Below, piece by piece: positions 48,601 through 60,600 of a DNA stretch of 64,000 nt. The DNA comes from Atriophallophorus winterbourni (taxonomy: Eukaryota > Platyhelminthes > Trematoda > Plagiorchiida > Microphallidae). Each line of letters opens with the position of its first letter. Position 1 is the first letter of the stretch. The position numbers and the translations under genes are program-made. The stretch covers positions 1 through 64,000 of the forward strand of contig JACCGJ010000660.1 in NCBI GenBank assembly GCA_013407085.1, written 5' to 3'. The notes under the pieces are model-generated. The model was not told the origin of the DNA, did not search any database, and saw only the letters and a program-made list of their open reading frames with translations.

Positions 48601-51600
48601 ATGCACGACAGTGAAAGCCGCAAGGAAGCGATCGTGTTGATGTTGCTGTACTCGTTTAAGAAACTTGTTTAAATACCTGTTCCGTTTCCGTAGCTTTTGA
48701 GTTCTACCCTTCTCCATCTTTTAGGATTTTACTTTTTCATGGTTGTTTGGCAGTTAAGCAAATGATACATGATGCTGGTGTAATGCTGTCTTTGATAATG
48801 ATACTTAAAATGATACTGTCACGGACCTCATTGGGGACGATGTTATAATAATGAAGATAGTGCAATACTAGTTTCTATTGGGGTTGTTATACGACACAAA
48901 AATTAGATTCAAAGCAGATCACAATCGCAAAGTGAGAGGCTCCTGCTTGTTTCGCTTTATGTGTTCGCAGGGAAACCGCTATAGCTAATTTCCAATGAAG
49001 CTTTCGTATTTTTGTTCTTCTTCTAGCTACTATAACTATTTTATCACAAATATGCTTTCCACCGTCAAGGCCAAGTCGCATGCTGAATTCTGTCAGACGT
49101 ACCGGTACAGTAGTAAATATCACACCAAACGGACTAGGTTATTTTTAGAACAGCTGCATAATCGAGAAACGCTTCGAAACGCAAGGTGATTGTAAAACAG
49201 GTAAAAAGGAGTTAAACCACAATTGTGAAAATTTCCTAGAAAATTTGTAACTGGACTGGGCAAAAGCCTCAAGCAAATGTTTTATCATCTATCTATCTAT
49301 CTATCTATCTGTCTTCTAACCTCATACGTACATAGGACTGAAGAGATTGTAACCGATAATTGACTGATGCAATAATATGCCGCGGTCAACTTGTTAGTAT
49401 AGCCTTCGGAAGTACCTTTCTAATCTCGGGTAAGTGTCACCCGTTCAGTTGTGTGACAGGACTTTGACTCTGAAATCCACGACAACGTACAGACACACCT
49501 GCTAACAAACATGTGCCCATGGGCAAGCATAGGCGCACCTATCGGCCAATTCACTCATTCATTCAGACGAACACATACAAGTGCACCATGCAAACCTGAG
49601 CAAGCAATAGCATGTGGCCTAATACAAAGCGTATGCATTGAAGCTCAAAAAACCACCGGATCGTTTACCAAGGATAGAATTGTCTGGATTAGGAAACAAG
49701 TAGACGGATCCAGTGAAGTTTACTACAGTTTCACAAACGTGTTGGCTATGGTGGCTCTCGGAGAAATCATTCAATTTTGAAAACGACCTGTCACAAGTTA
49801 AAAAAAAACTTCGGACCTAATTATTTTTGTTCAGCAGTAAGACAGGTAATCCTGTTTAAACTTTATCTTATGCGAATGACATATGAGTGAAATCAGAGGT
49901 ATATGTTTCATGATAAAATGGACAGGCGTCTTCTCGACATCCACCTCAACCCTGGTGCCGTGAACAAAAATCGAACTTGTCGTGACAAAACAAAGAACCT
50001 GTGGTGTTCTGTAGTAACGAGATTTGCCAATAAAAGAAAGCCATATGCTTTATGCATTATGATGTGCGTAATCAACTCTTTGCCCAACTGGCCTTCTCGT
50101 GTGATGATGATTCACTTAGGAAAGGTTGACCTCAGAAATTAATTGGAACGTCATCGACAAAAGTGGGAGGGAGATGTGGTTTGCGTTACATCGAAGCCTG
50201 TGTAAACGCGATTGGCCTCGATAGACCCGAGGCGATATTCCGCCCGATTCACGATATGACACAGAATTAAGGTCAAACACCAGGATAATACTGTGAGTGT
50301 ACGTTTTTCGTTCGGGGGCAGCAAGGCCTGCGCTTATCTCTGGGTTTTTTATTAGCATTAACCGATGCAGGCGATCATCTGAACCTAATACACAGGTCGC
50401 AGGTATTTTTCTAACTATCGTATGATGGGTATGATGCAGAATAAATGTACAACATTGGATGTATACGAGGTGAAAACGCAATCCTTCTGAATGGGCCGAA
50501 AGATAACGATCAATAAAACGTTGGACTTGAGAAGAGTAAAAAAATAAATGAGTACGAACAACTGTAACCTGTAATAAACTTTCACTCCTCAGATGATTGC
50601 AACTACATCACGAAGACAGCAGAGTGGAAGCGAAAGATTTCACAATGGCTAGATCAAGAGCAGCGTGTCTACTTTACGGCTAATCACTCAGCGCAGACGA
50701 TGGATACGATTCACTCTTTGTTTAGATGTTGTGGCCGTCACGGTGGTAAAGAAGCCTACAAAGACTGGTGGAGGCCAGAAATCACGAAACCCAAGAAAAT
50801 TATTCAGTAAGTTAAAACGGTTAAACGTCCATCGGCAATGTACAAAGTAATGAGTCACGGTCTCATGGCACCGTTGTTTATCCTGATTAAGCCATCAAAA
50901 CGAGCGCGAATAACGCACCGCTTCTGTATCATCATCATCATCATCAGGTGTAGCAGTACACTGGTAGCAAGTTTCGAATGTATAGTTGTCATAAGACCAT
51001 GATACGAAAAATCTTATAAATATAGAGCTGATTGGCCACCGGTAGTGAGCTGCACGCTGAAACACGCTAGAGTCTCACTAGCATTTCTATTTTATTTCTA
51101 TTTCTTTTGTAATATCTGCCTAGGCCTGGGAAACTTGACAGTATCTCAGCCCACGTGCAGTCTCTGAGTGTACGGCACTTTGCCTGGATCAGGCTTGTGC
51201 TTTCACATCACACATAAAGATAGAGAAAAAAGTAAAATTTCACAGGAACCTGTATGGTGCCAACACATCAAATGATATAGGCTTTCTACAAATATTCGTG
51301 AATATTTTAAAATAACCACGAAAGCTCCTACTGTGTTCTAGTGACATGTATGGTAAAACGTTTCCATCACCAGTCCACTTAACAACATAGAAGATTAAGC
51401 AAATATCTCCGTGTTCATGACTACTCATCTGTATCAGATCCTTCGAAATGGTAACAAAGTTGATCACGACGGTCAGCATTGGAAGCACTAGAATAGAACT
51501 TCGTTTAATAGTGAGTTCATCAGCAAAACAATACTCTGACTTGGTCGGGACACGAACCCCGGACTATCACTATTGAAGTCCACGCCTTACGGCTTGGGTT

Positions 51601-54600
51601 ACCAACCACCGTCTGACGGATCGCGATCAAGTATGTATGAATCTCAAGACTGGCATATTTGAGTAGCGTTATATGCCTGACGAGTCGTGAAGGAGTTAAC
51701 AAAATATGTTGTGGTCGCCAAACCGATCTGATCTGCGTGTAATGTTTATGACTACTCATGATTACTAGATCGTTCAAAATATTCACAATGTTGGTAACGG
51801 AAGCACGAAACTGGAGTTTCACTATTGAATGAGCTCATTTGCACTGCATAACCTCTGCCTGTGGCAGATAGCTCAGGACGTGAGGTGTGGGAGTACAAAG
51901 GTGATGGTCGGTGGTTCGAGTCCCACCCAACCAAGGGGATTTACGCTCCTAATAAGTTCAAATAAGAGTGAAACTCGAGTTAGTACTGCCATTGTAAACC
52001 GATGTCGTCAACTTTATGAATATTTAAAAGGATCTCGAACACATAAGTAGTCACAAACATCAAAAAATTTCCCACAACTGGCTAACACAAAATGAACATC
52101 AATCTTAGCTTACTAGCCACTGGGAAGTCGCATCTCGCAGATCCCAAGCAAGAAGACGAAGTGCCCCAAGGCTTTCGTCAACTCAGTGTGGCCAACATCA
52201 CAACTCATCAAATCACTAAGAGTTAGGATGGGTGAAGTGGTGGACTGCAGTATTTCGCACGGAAGGAAGTGAACACCATTACACAAAATGAAATTGTCAA
52301 TCGTAATCACTGTTCACGATAGGATTAACATTTACCCGAGGAGGAAATACGTCACGTGCATTAGCCTAATTTCGAGATAACGCTGTTCATTATTTGAGAC
52401 GCTTAGACAGTAAACTAATTCAAAAACACGTGTATCCCGTAAGTGATATCACTTAGTAGTATATAGTTGTTCTCTGGGCTAGTATGTATGTATGATGTAT
52501 GAAAGCACAAGCCTGATCCAGGCAAAGTGCTGCACAGTCACAGACTGCACGTGGGCGATATTACTGTCAGGTTGCCCAGGCCTAGTATAGTTGATTGCGG
52601 ACGTTTCTTCACCAAACTAGATGACATAATCAGCGAAACTTCTTTGGAAGCAAATTAATGATGGACATCATCCGAATTTATCTGATGCGTGAGGCTTCAT
52701 CTACCGTGTTTGGCTGATATTCGTGCGTGTCCACGTTGTTGGCGTGTTCTTATTGGTCTGCAGATCCCAGCTCCAATTTGTTTCAGAAGAAGTTGTGCTG
52801 ATCGTCATCCAGTTTGGTGACGAAAGGTCCGCAATCAAATACACTAGCTCAGAGAACAACTATGAACTACAATCTCATACCTGAGCTACAAGATATCACT
52901 TTCTTATGACAGCTGCGCCAGGCGTTGATTGCTCAGATTCCTTTTACAGTCCCCCAGGCCTACGATGATAATGATGGAACGAAAAATGAAAGATTCGTGA
53001 AAGAAAGTCGGCCCCAGATAAACTAAGCCAAATCGTGTTTCCGCGGCGAGGGGAACCTTAACATATTTTTCTATTGTATTCTTTTCCAAACCAGACTCGA
53101 TAACAACGGAACAAGCAACGGAACCGACATTGCTACTATCACACTGCACGATCTCATCCCGTTCACCTGCTGTGACCCGCAAAGCGGTTCAATGTGTGAC
53201 CATGAGACCGGCCGAGACAGCGCACACTTTTATGCACGAGGTTGTGTCGACCCAATCGTGACGGAGATTGTCCAATGGATGAAAACCACGGGGATAGCTT
53301 GGATGTTTCTACTCGGGCTGACAGTGAGTATCGTATATTCTATTCGTGACTATGCACAATACATCTAAGCGAATTGTGTGCCGTTTATGTTACAGCTGCC
53401 ACAATCCGTTCTCTGCTTGAGCATCATACAACCACGGGAAGCAATGCGACAATGTCTTCGAATCATGGTGGAAATCCGTCTTTGTTGTCTGGCCTGGAGC
53501 GAGTTCAACAGGAACCTAATGACAAAAGCTAGACACGAATCGGTAAGCATGAACTCGGCAGCAGTACACAAATGAGCAACCATGGGTGTGAGTATTGCAA
53601 GGTATGCGCATTCAGTAGATGCCATACTGCTACTTTACAAACGTGTTATTTGAAAACCACACAGAAAGTAATCTCAAATACGACACAAACCTCGAAATGT
53701 CATCCTGAACCAGCCGGGTAACCAAAAAGTCGCTTTCGTATGCAAAAGGGTATCGTAATCAAACGACTGCTTAGGAAGCATCATAATTTCATATATTTTA
53801 GTAAAATTTCGAGCCGAAACAAACGAAATTGAATTCTAATACCTCTAATATCCATAGACTTATTTGGTGTGAATGATTATAGCATACAAACAAAATGACA
53901 GAGGCGAAACGGATTAGGAACGATACCGCCGTCCCGACTTCTTATTTTATTCCGATCTCTACATTGTGTCGCACAAGTGGTCTAAGTGATTCGACCTACT
54001 AGTCACCAAAGAGCCATTGGAAGGTGATGACTGTATAACTATCCTATCTGGGTTTTCAAACACTTGGGTTGTATGAGAGGCTGACGAGTAGTGTGTAGTA
54101 AGACCCTCAGCATCGACCAGTTTGACATAAACTGCCACAAGCGTGATACTGTGTTCACAGCCGTACGTTCAATACCACAACCTGAACACGACATCCTTGT
54201 TTCAGAAAAAGCAATCTGATCTACAAGCCTTGCGTGAACAACTTGAGAAAGCCTACAAGCTAAACGAGGAGAATTTCACAACGCGGGACAGCGTTCGGGA
54301 TATTCCGGCGCACCACGGCGATATGAGAACAACTCCGGAAGAGTTTGGCACGTTGGATGAATTCCCACCGACCCGAAGCGATGCTGACAGATTCACAGAG
54401 GAATCGGAGACACAACGGGCGAGTGATACGGGGAATACCACAAGAACTAATGAAACAGAGGAAGAACATGGTGCCGAATGGGATGAGGAGGAAGAGAATT
54501 ATGATGAGACCACCACGACGAAAGGAATGTGATGACAGTTAAGGCAAAAGGTTGATAAATCGGCGTTGATTGTTTGTTTACGAATATATCCGAGTATGAG

Positions 54601-57600
54601 GAATTGTACAGTGGAAGGTCTTTATTCATCAGTGAAGGGAGATTTCCATGAGCCGGTACCAGTAACAAGTATATGGCGAAGCAATGTTATAAACGAACAC
54701 AAAAACCGATTCCTAGTTGGCGTACAGCATCATCATCATCACTATAAACAGCATTACACCTCGTATCCATACGAATTACACTAGGTTAGCATAGAATTAG
54801 AGGCGCACAAGCTGACATACTGGTTAAGTGCAAAACAGAGAAAATACTTTCCGCTGACATTTTATAATGATGAGCCCGTTTTTCAAGATGATGATAATGA
54901 ATAGTGTGCATGGTTTTGGCATGAGCTAGTACCGAACATTTACCTGGGTCGGTTACAGCATGATAGCACAGAGAATGCATACAGCAAAGACCATTCCATT
55001 CTAACAGAACATTTCGCACCAACACGGGAAGATCTTCCAACCGCGAGACGGCCCATTCTGTAGTCTGATGATCGAAACGCTCGGAGCACAAGCGAGACTC
55101 AGCCTGGTGTGAGAGAGACGGTTCGAGACCTTTGAAGGATATATCCAGCTGCCAACTACGACGATGAGTGAGCTGATCAAACCGAGGCCTCAACTTCGCT
55201 TGTAAAATGTACTGCGAAAGCGGAGGCACACCAGGCGGTTGCCATGAGGGTGTGGTTGTAGGGATGCTGGAAAAACAATAGGCAATTATGTAAATAGTTC
55301 GAAACGGTGAGATGAACAGTGAACAAAAATGAAGCAACAAAATATTCCTGACATCGAAGAATTCAATAACATGGGACATGATTATTCGGGAACAGCTGTA
55401 GAATGAGGTTTCGCATATATATCGACGATAATTTACCTGAGTATCTCGATGCAGGAAAGGCAACCGTCAGCGTCATAGCCGATACCTTTGTGAACGACGC
55501 CAGAACGTGAGAGCTTTAGAAAAAACAAAAACAATGCGGAGTTAAAGGTGATATCGATATAATTTCTAAAAAGTGGTATATATACATGTATATATTCGTT
55601 AAAAATTTGAACCCTGAATGTTTAAGCTGCGAAGGACGGTTTTACGATTCATTTAACACTGAGCTTCTAATCACGTCTAAAGACATAGGGCATTTACGAA
55701 TCATTATCATCATCACCATTATGGACAGCATTACACCGGTAGCAGGTACCGAGTGCTTGACTGCCATACAACCATGGCACGTTACAAATCTTAAAAAGAA
55801 CGAGATAGGTTGGACCTAAAAGCGACTGAACCTATAGAAGATTAGACATAGATACACTGGGTGTTGATGCCCACACCTCGAATTAAACATGTATTCAAGC
55901 AAGTGTTGTGAGGGGTTACAAGAAAAATAGAAACTATTCACCGACGAGGCTCACTGGAAAAATAAACATATTCAATAAATGTTACCACGTTGACCTGTAT
56001 ATTAACATCATCATCTTCGTGGAGCATATGTTTTCAGTCAGATAAAGTGCCAAACAATATTATAAAACAGATAAGCAAATGGTGAAAAGAACGCGGGTAA
56101 GCGGGATAGGTAATCGTGTGTAAAAATAGGTTGTTTTAAACAAAGTTAGACGTTGAAGCTCGTTTTAAAGTTGTAATGCATACAATTCTGGGATTTTTGT
56201 TTCATAAAATATGACACAATGATATAGGATAAAAATAATAACACATTATAAACTACATTGGTACTACTGATTCCGGTTTGCAGCCATATCACGTAAGGTT
56301 TCCAGTCAATAAATAGGTGGATCTTTTGGACCCCACCCAGGCAAACGAATACGCCCTACTGAGCCCAGCATTACGGCGAGCTTGTTCATCTCAAAGCGCC
56401 ACGTCCTGAGTGGACACCAGTTGATTCTCACAGTCTCTTTCAATAAGTGTTATGACACTAGTATGACAACCGTATCCATAAGCCTCAACACAAGAATGTA
56501 TCGAGAAGGCTCCAGTTTCACATGAATAGTTTGATAGCATTGATGTAAGGAAAGATGAAAAAATTCCAAGATTAAATTAAGCTTACTTCAAGAGCCAGAT
56601 TATGAGCGAGGATATTCTCTTCCAGCATACCCAGAAGGCGAACTAAACAAGGTACAGAGGGGCGCTCAAATTCCAGTGAAAATCTTTTCTCGCTAGCGGT
56701 TTTCCGCTCACGCTTTGCTTTTCGTTGAAGGAGTTGAGCAACGCGCGATTCTTTGCGGCTCGATACCATTTCACGAGCACGCTCGGCAAACGATTGTAAC
56801 ATTGAAATCTAAATGGAAACCAACAGAGTAGTGTAACAGCAAACCAAGACTAAGACGAGCGGACCACGAATGTAGACATACCGATGAGGATGGCATATTG
56901 AACCAGATCGCATTCCCATCGATTGGAACAAAGTGGGTGATTTGAAGGAATAAGCTGGGCTGCGCGGATCTCAGAGTAGATGTAGCAAGACCACCATCGA
57001 AATTAGCAACAAGCAAGCCATCCGTGTTGACGGAAACAGACATTTGCTCTGGCAACCCGGAACATACCAAAAGGAAATACTTGTACGCGACATTCAAAGG
57101 AGTTGGAACCACTTCGCATGCCAGATAGTATTCATTGTTGGGAAAAAGCTGTACGAAAATTATTGGCCAGTGCATAGAACGTTGAAAACGAACAAGCTGA
57201 GCTGGCCATGCTGTGGAGTTCACCGCCACGCGAGATTGAAAAGGATTGAGTACGATTGGAAGTGATCGCTTAACAGGTTGCCAGAATGGCCTATGCTGTT
57301 TCGCGATACGCATCAGTCGCACGAGTGCCAAAGACAGACGTAAATGTTCAAGCGATTGGCAAATCTTACTGCGCCATCGAGACTCCGAGTTGGATAAAGA
57401 ACGAAGACTTCGGGATTGAGCGTCCGACATCTTGGACTCCTCTGATGCCATCGACTGCGAACCGGAAGTAAATGCAGTGACGCGTCTGGCCGAGGGTCGA
57501 TTTATGGCAGCTTCCAAAGCAACGAGTGCCGCGGATATGCTGGAATAAGAGTAGCCCTCTGTTGAACCCATCACGTCGGATTTGTTCCAATGGGTGCCGA

Positions 57601-60600
57601 CAAGCAAATCATCCGTCTCTGGCGTTAATAACCCAGGACAGTTAGCAACCAGGGTGCCGTGAACAGGGTCCACATGAATTTGCAGTAACTCCTGTGGATG
57701 ACACGGCCATAGCAGTGGAACAGATAAACTTAGTGGGGCGTCGGACAATGCAACTGGGCCAGGACTGAGTACCATGAATTCTTGACGCAAGTGCTGCAAA
57801 TGAAACAAATACGGTTGGCTTAGTGTTGTACAGAGAAAGCGGAATAATTGGATGATAAGACTGACTTGCAGAATGTGTTCGGCGCGTGTCACAATAGTTC
57901 GCGAAAGCAGATCATCGAACGAAAGATTACTGCCCTGTAAATCGAAGTAACATTTAGAAATGGGTTGACATGTAAACCATGTACAATTACAGCTATGCTA
58001 TATTACCATGAATGTCCAATAAGAGAAAACGTTGTCGCGTGATTTTCTATTCGTTGTGATGACTTAAAACATTAAAATTTGTGACCTCGGGTAAAAAAAT
58101 ACAGGTAGGTGATGGCCATGTTGCACACGCTATTTCCATCTCCCGAGACTCAATTCCGAGTGTCGTTTATTTTTCTAAATATATGTACATGCGTTAACAT
58201 TCCTCTTGACAATTCGCGTACTAAACTCCCGACAGAATTTATGATAAATAGAGAGAGATGAGTAAATGGTTCAGAAATGTAAGCAGTGCTTGCTCATGAT
58301 TGCTAGAAGGTGGAAGTGTAATCGCTTGAAGGATACCACCCGTAATCTTGAAGTGGAAACGAGAAGGTGGTTCGATAGTACCCGAAAGATGATTTGTTTT
58401 GTTATTGTTCACGAAGTGCCATCCAGTGAAATATATCTTAAGCGCACGGTCCACCGCAGTGTCAATGTGTTCTGTCACTTAGATTCGAGAAGCAACCGAA
58501 TGCGTTGTGGTTTCGTCTGAGAGTATATCGCTCAATCTAATTGTTGCTTCATTTGCTATACATCAAAGAAAAAATCGAACATAAAATAGCACAAGACTGT
58601 ATTAGTTCGCCATTTATGTATTTAACTCGTGATATGTGTGGCCAATTAATCCGCTGTCTGTTATATCGATGGTATTCGGTAATGAAAATCGCATCAAAAC
58701 AAACAGCCCACCTGCAAAATAGTACCGATGCGATGAGTCTCGGTGTCAGGCAATTCCGGGCGATGGCTGATGCACAAAGGTTTTTGCGGGTCTGACGGGT
58801 CCACATAAATGCTAAGCAAATAGGCTGAGCAACGAAAACCAAAAGGGTAACAAACAATGATGAATGACGTGTGGTTTAATAAAATGTTGTAATAGAACGT
58901 CATTGAGAAATAACTCACTAAAGAATAATGTATATGCAAGTGAATATATATATATATATTTACTTGCATATACATATATATATATATATAGCCGAGACTA
59001 GACCTTAACGTGGTGTGATGGTTTATGCACCTCAGTAACACATTGAGCTATACTAAGTTGTGTCCTTCGTGCAGACGTAGAGACACTCATACCAAAAAGA
59101 AGACTAACCAACTACAGTGTGAGTCAAGTTTTTTGGCCAAAGGCTCCGGGTGGGGTACGCTAAACTTCCTGCTTCGGCATGGGCAACCGGGCAGTATCGC
59201 ACAAACAATTCACTATGAAACAACAGGTCTAAATGCCCATTCGATTCTCTCGTGCTCTTTGTTGACACTGCGCTCGATGTAGGCAAATGTTTATAATAAC
59301 CGTTTTCCTGACACGGGTTTCGTCTATTCAAGGTTTCAAAATCTACCTCCTTCGAATGCGTCACGTGCTCTTAAGGCTAACATCGAGAATGAGAAGGCGA
59401 GATGAGTGGGATAAAAGCAAAAGGGTGTACCGAAGCTGTGTAACAGCTTCACGGAGAGTACTTTGGTTGTGATAAGGTTGAAACATTCAACAATAGGTTA
59501 ATGATAAGGAAGTGATAGCAGCAAAGATAGTTCAGCGGAGTTCACGGTTGCAAACTTAAATCCTATCTCTAACAGCAATTCTCGAAACGTTATACCGAAT
59601 TGATTTGCCAAAGATAGGGAGCGTGCATGCTGAAACGCGCTGGAGTCTCGCTTCCATTTTATAATGTTCTCTTATAGCTGTCTAAGATTAGGCATCCTGA
59701 CAGTATCTTAGCCCACCCAAGTCACTTACTGTGCGGCACTTTGCATGGATCAGGCTTGTGATTTCATACATACATACCGAATTCGGCAGGCTTAATCCTT
59801 GGTTTCACGATTATGTACGGTTGGATATCATCAAAGTTACAAACCAGACAATAATTACAGCAAGAAAAAATACAGGATGACTGTTATTCTATTAAAGGCA
59901 TGTTGGCAATCATCAAACGAGAACCGTGCGTTGTTCTTGTTGAGCAGATAGTTAAATTGTGCGTGAAGTTCGTGCATATAGGAGAGAGTGAAACTTATGA
60001 ATACTGTGTACGCTCATGTAATTCGACTGTTGTTATAAGTCAATGGAAACGTGCGAAGTAGACATGGCATTAAACTGCATTGTTAGTAGTTTGAAAACCT
60101 CTGCTGTATATAACTGGTCTAGAAGCTTCTTATCTTGCTGCTGCCTAATCTATTGAATGGATGTGCAATCACGCAGCACGTCGGTGTTGTGCAGTTAGCA
60201 CCGTGCAAAATTGATTTGCAACGGGCTGCATACGAAAACACGCAGGAATCTCCGTGCCATTACCATTCTCCTTTCCCATATCTGTCTAGACCTGAGCAAC
60301 CTGACAGTATATCTTAGACCGCGTGCAGTACTTTGCCTGGATCAGGCTTGTGATTTCATACATAACCTACAGCTAAATTTTTTGTCCTTTCAAAACCTCC
60401 ACCATGCAGGATTTGCTATTCCCGTCACCAATATTATAAGCCAGGCAGGGTCAAAAGACTGGCACCAGGCCCAAGTGCGGTCGATTGATAACCAATCTCA
60501 TGTCACTCAACTTCATTTCGATTGGTCAAATTATATTGGCTGATTGCATGGTCGATCGACCACACGCTTGAAGCGAATCGACGCCATAATTGGGAAAAGA

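Noticed and set aside
49286..49313. ATCT repeat as a regulatory array
   Set aside because: Ordinary microsatellite within an intron.
57044..57471. Plus-strand open frames opposite the large MED14 exon
   Set aside because: The minus frame is clearly MED14; these are antisense shadows.
59025..59282. GC-richer 85-codon frame as a gene
   Set aside because: Looks repeat-derived, has no domain and lies within a MED14 intron.
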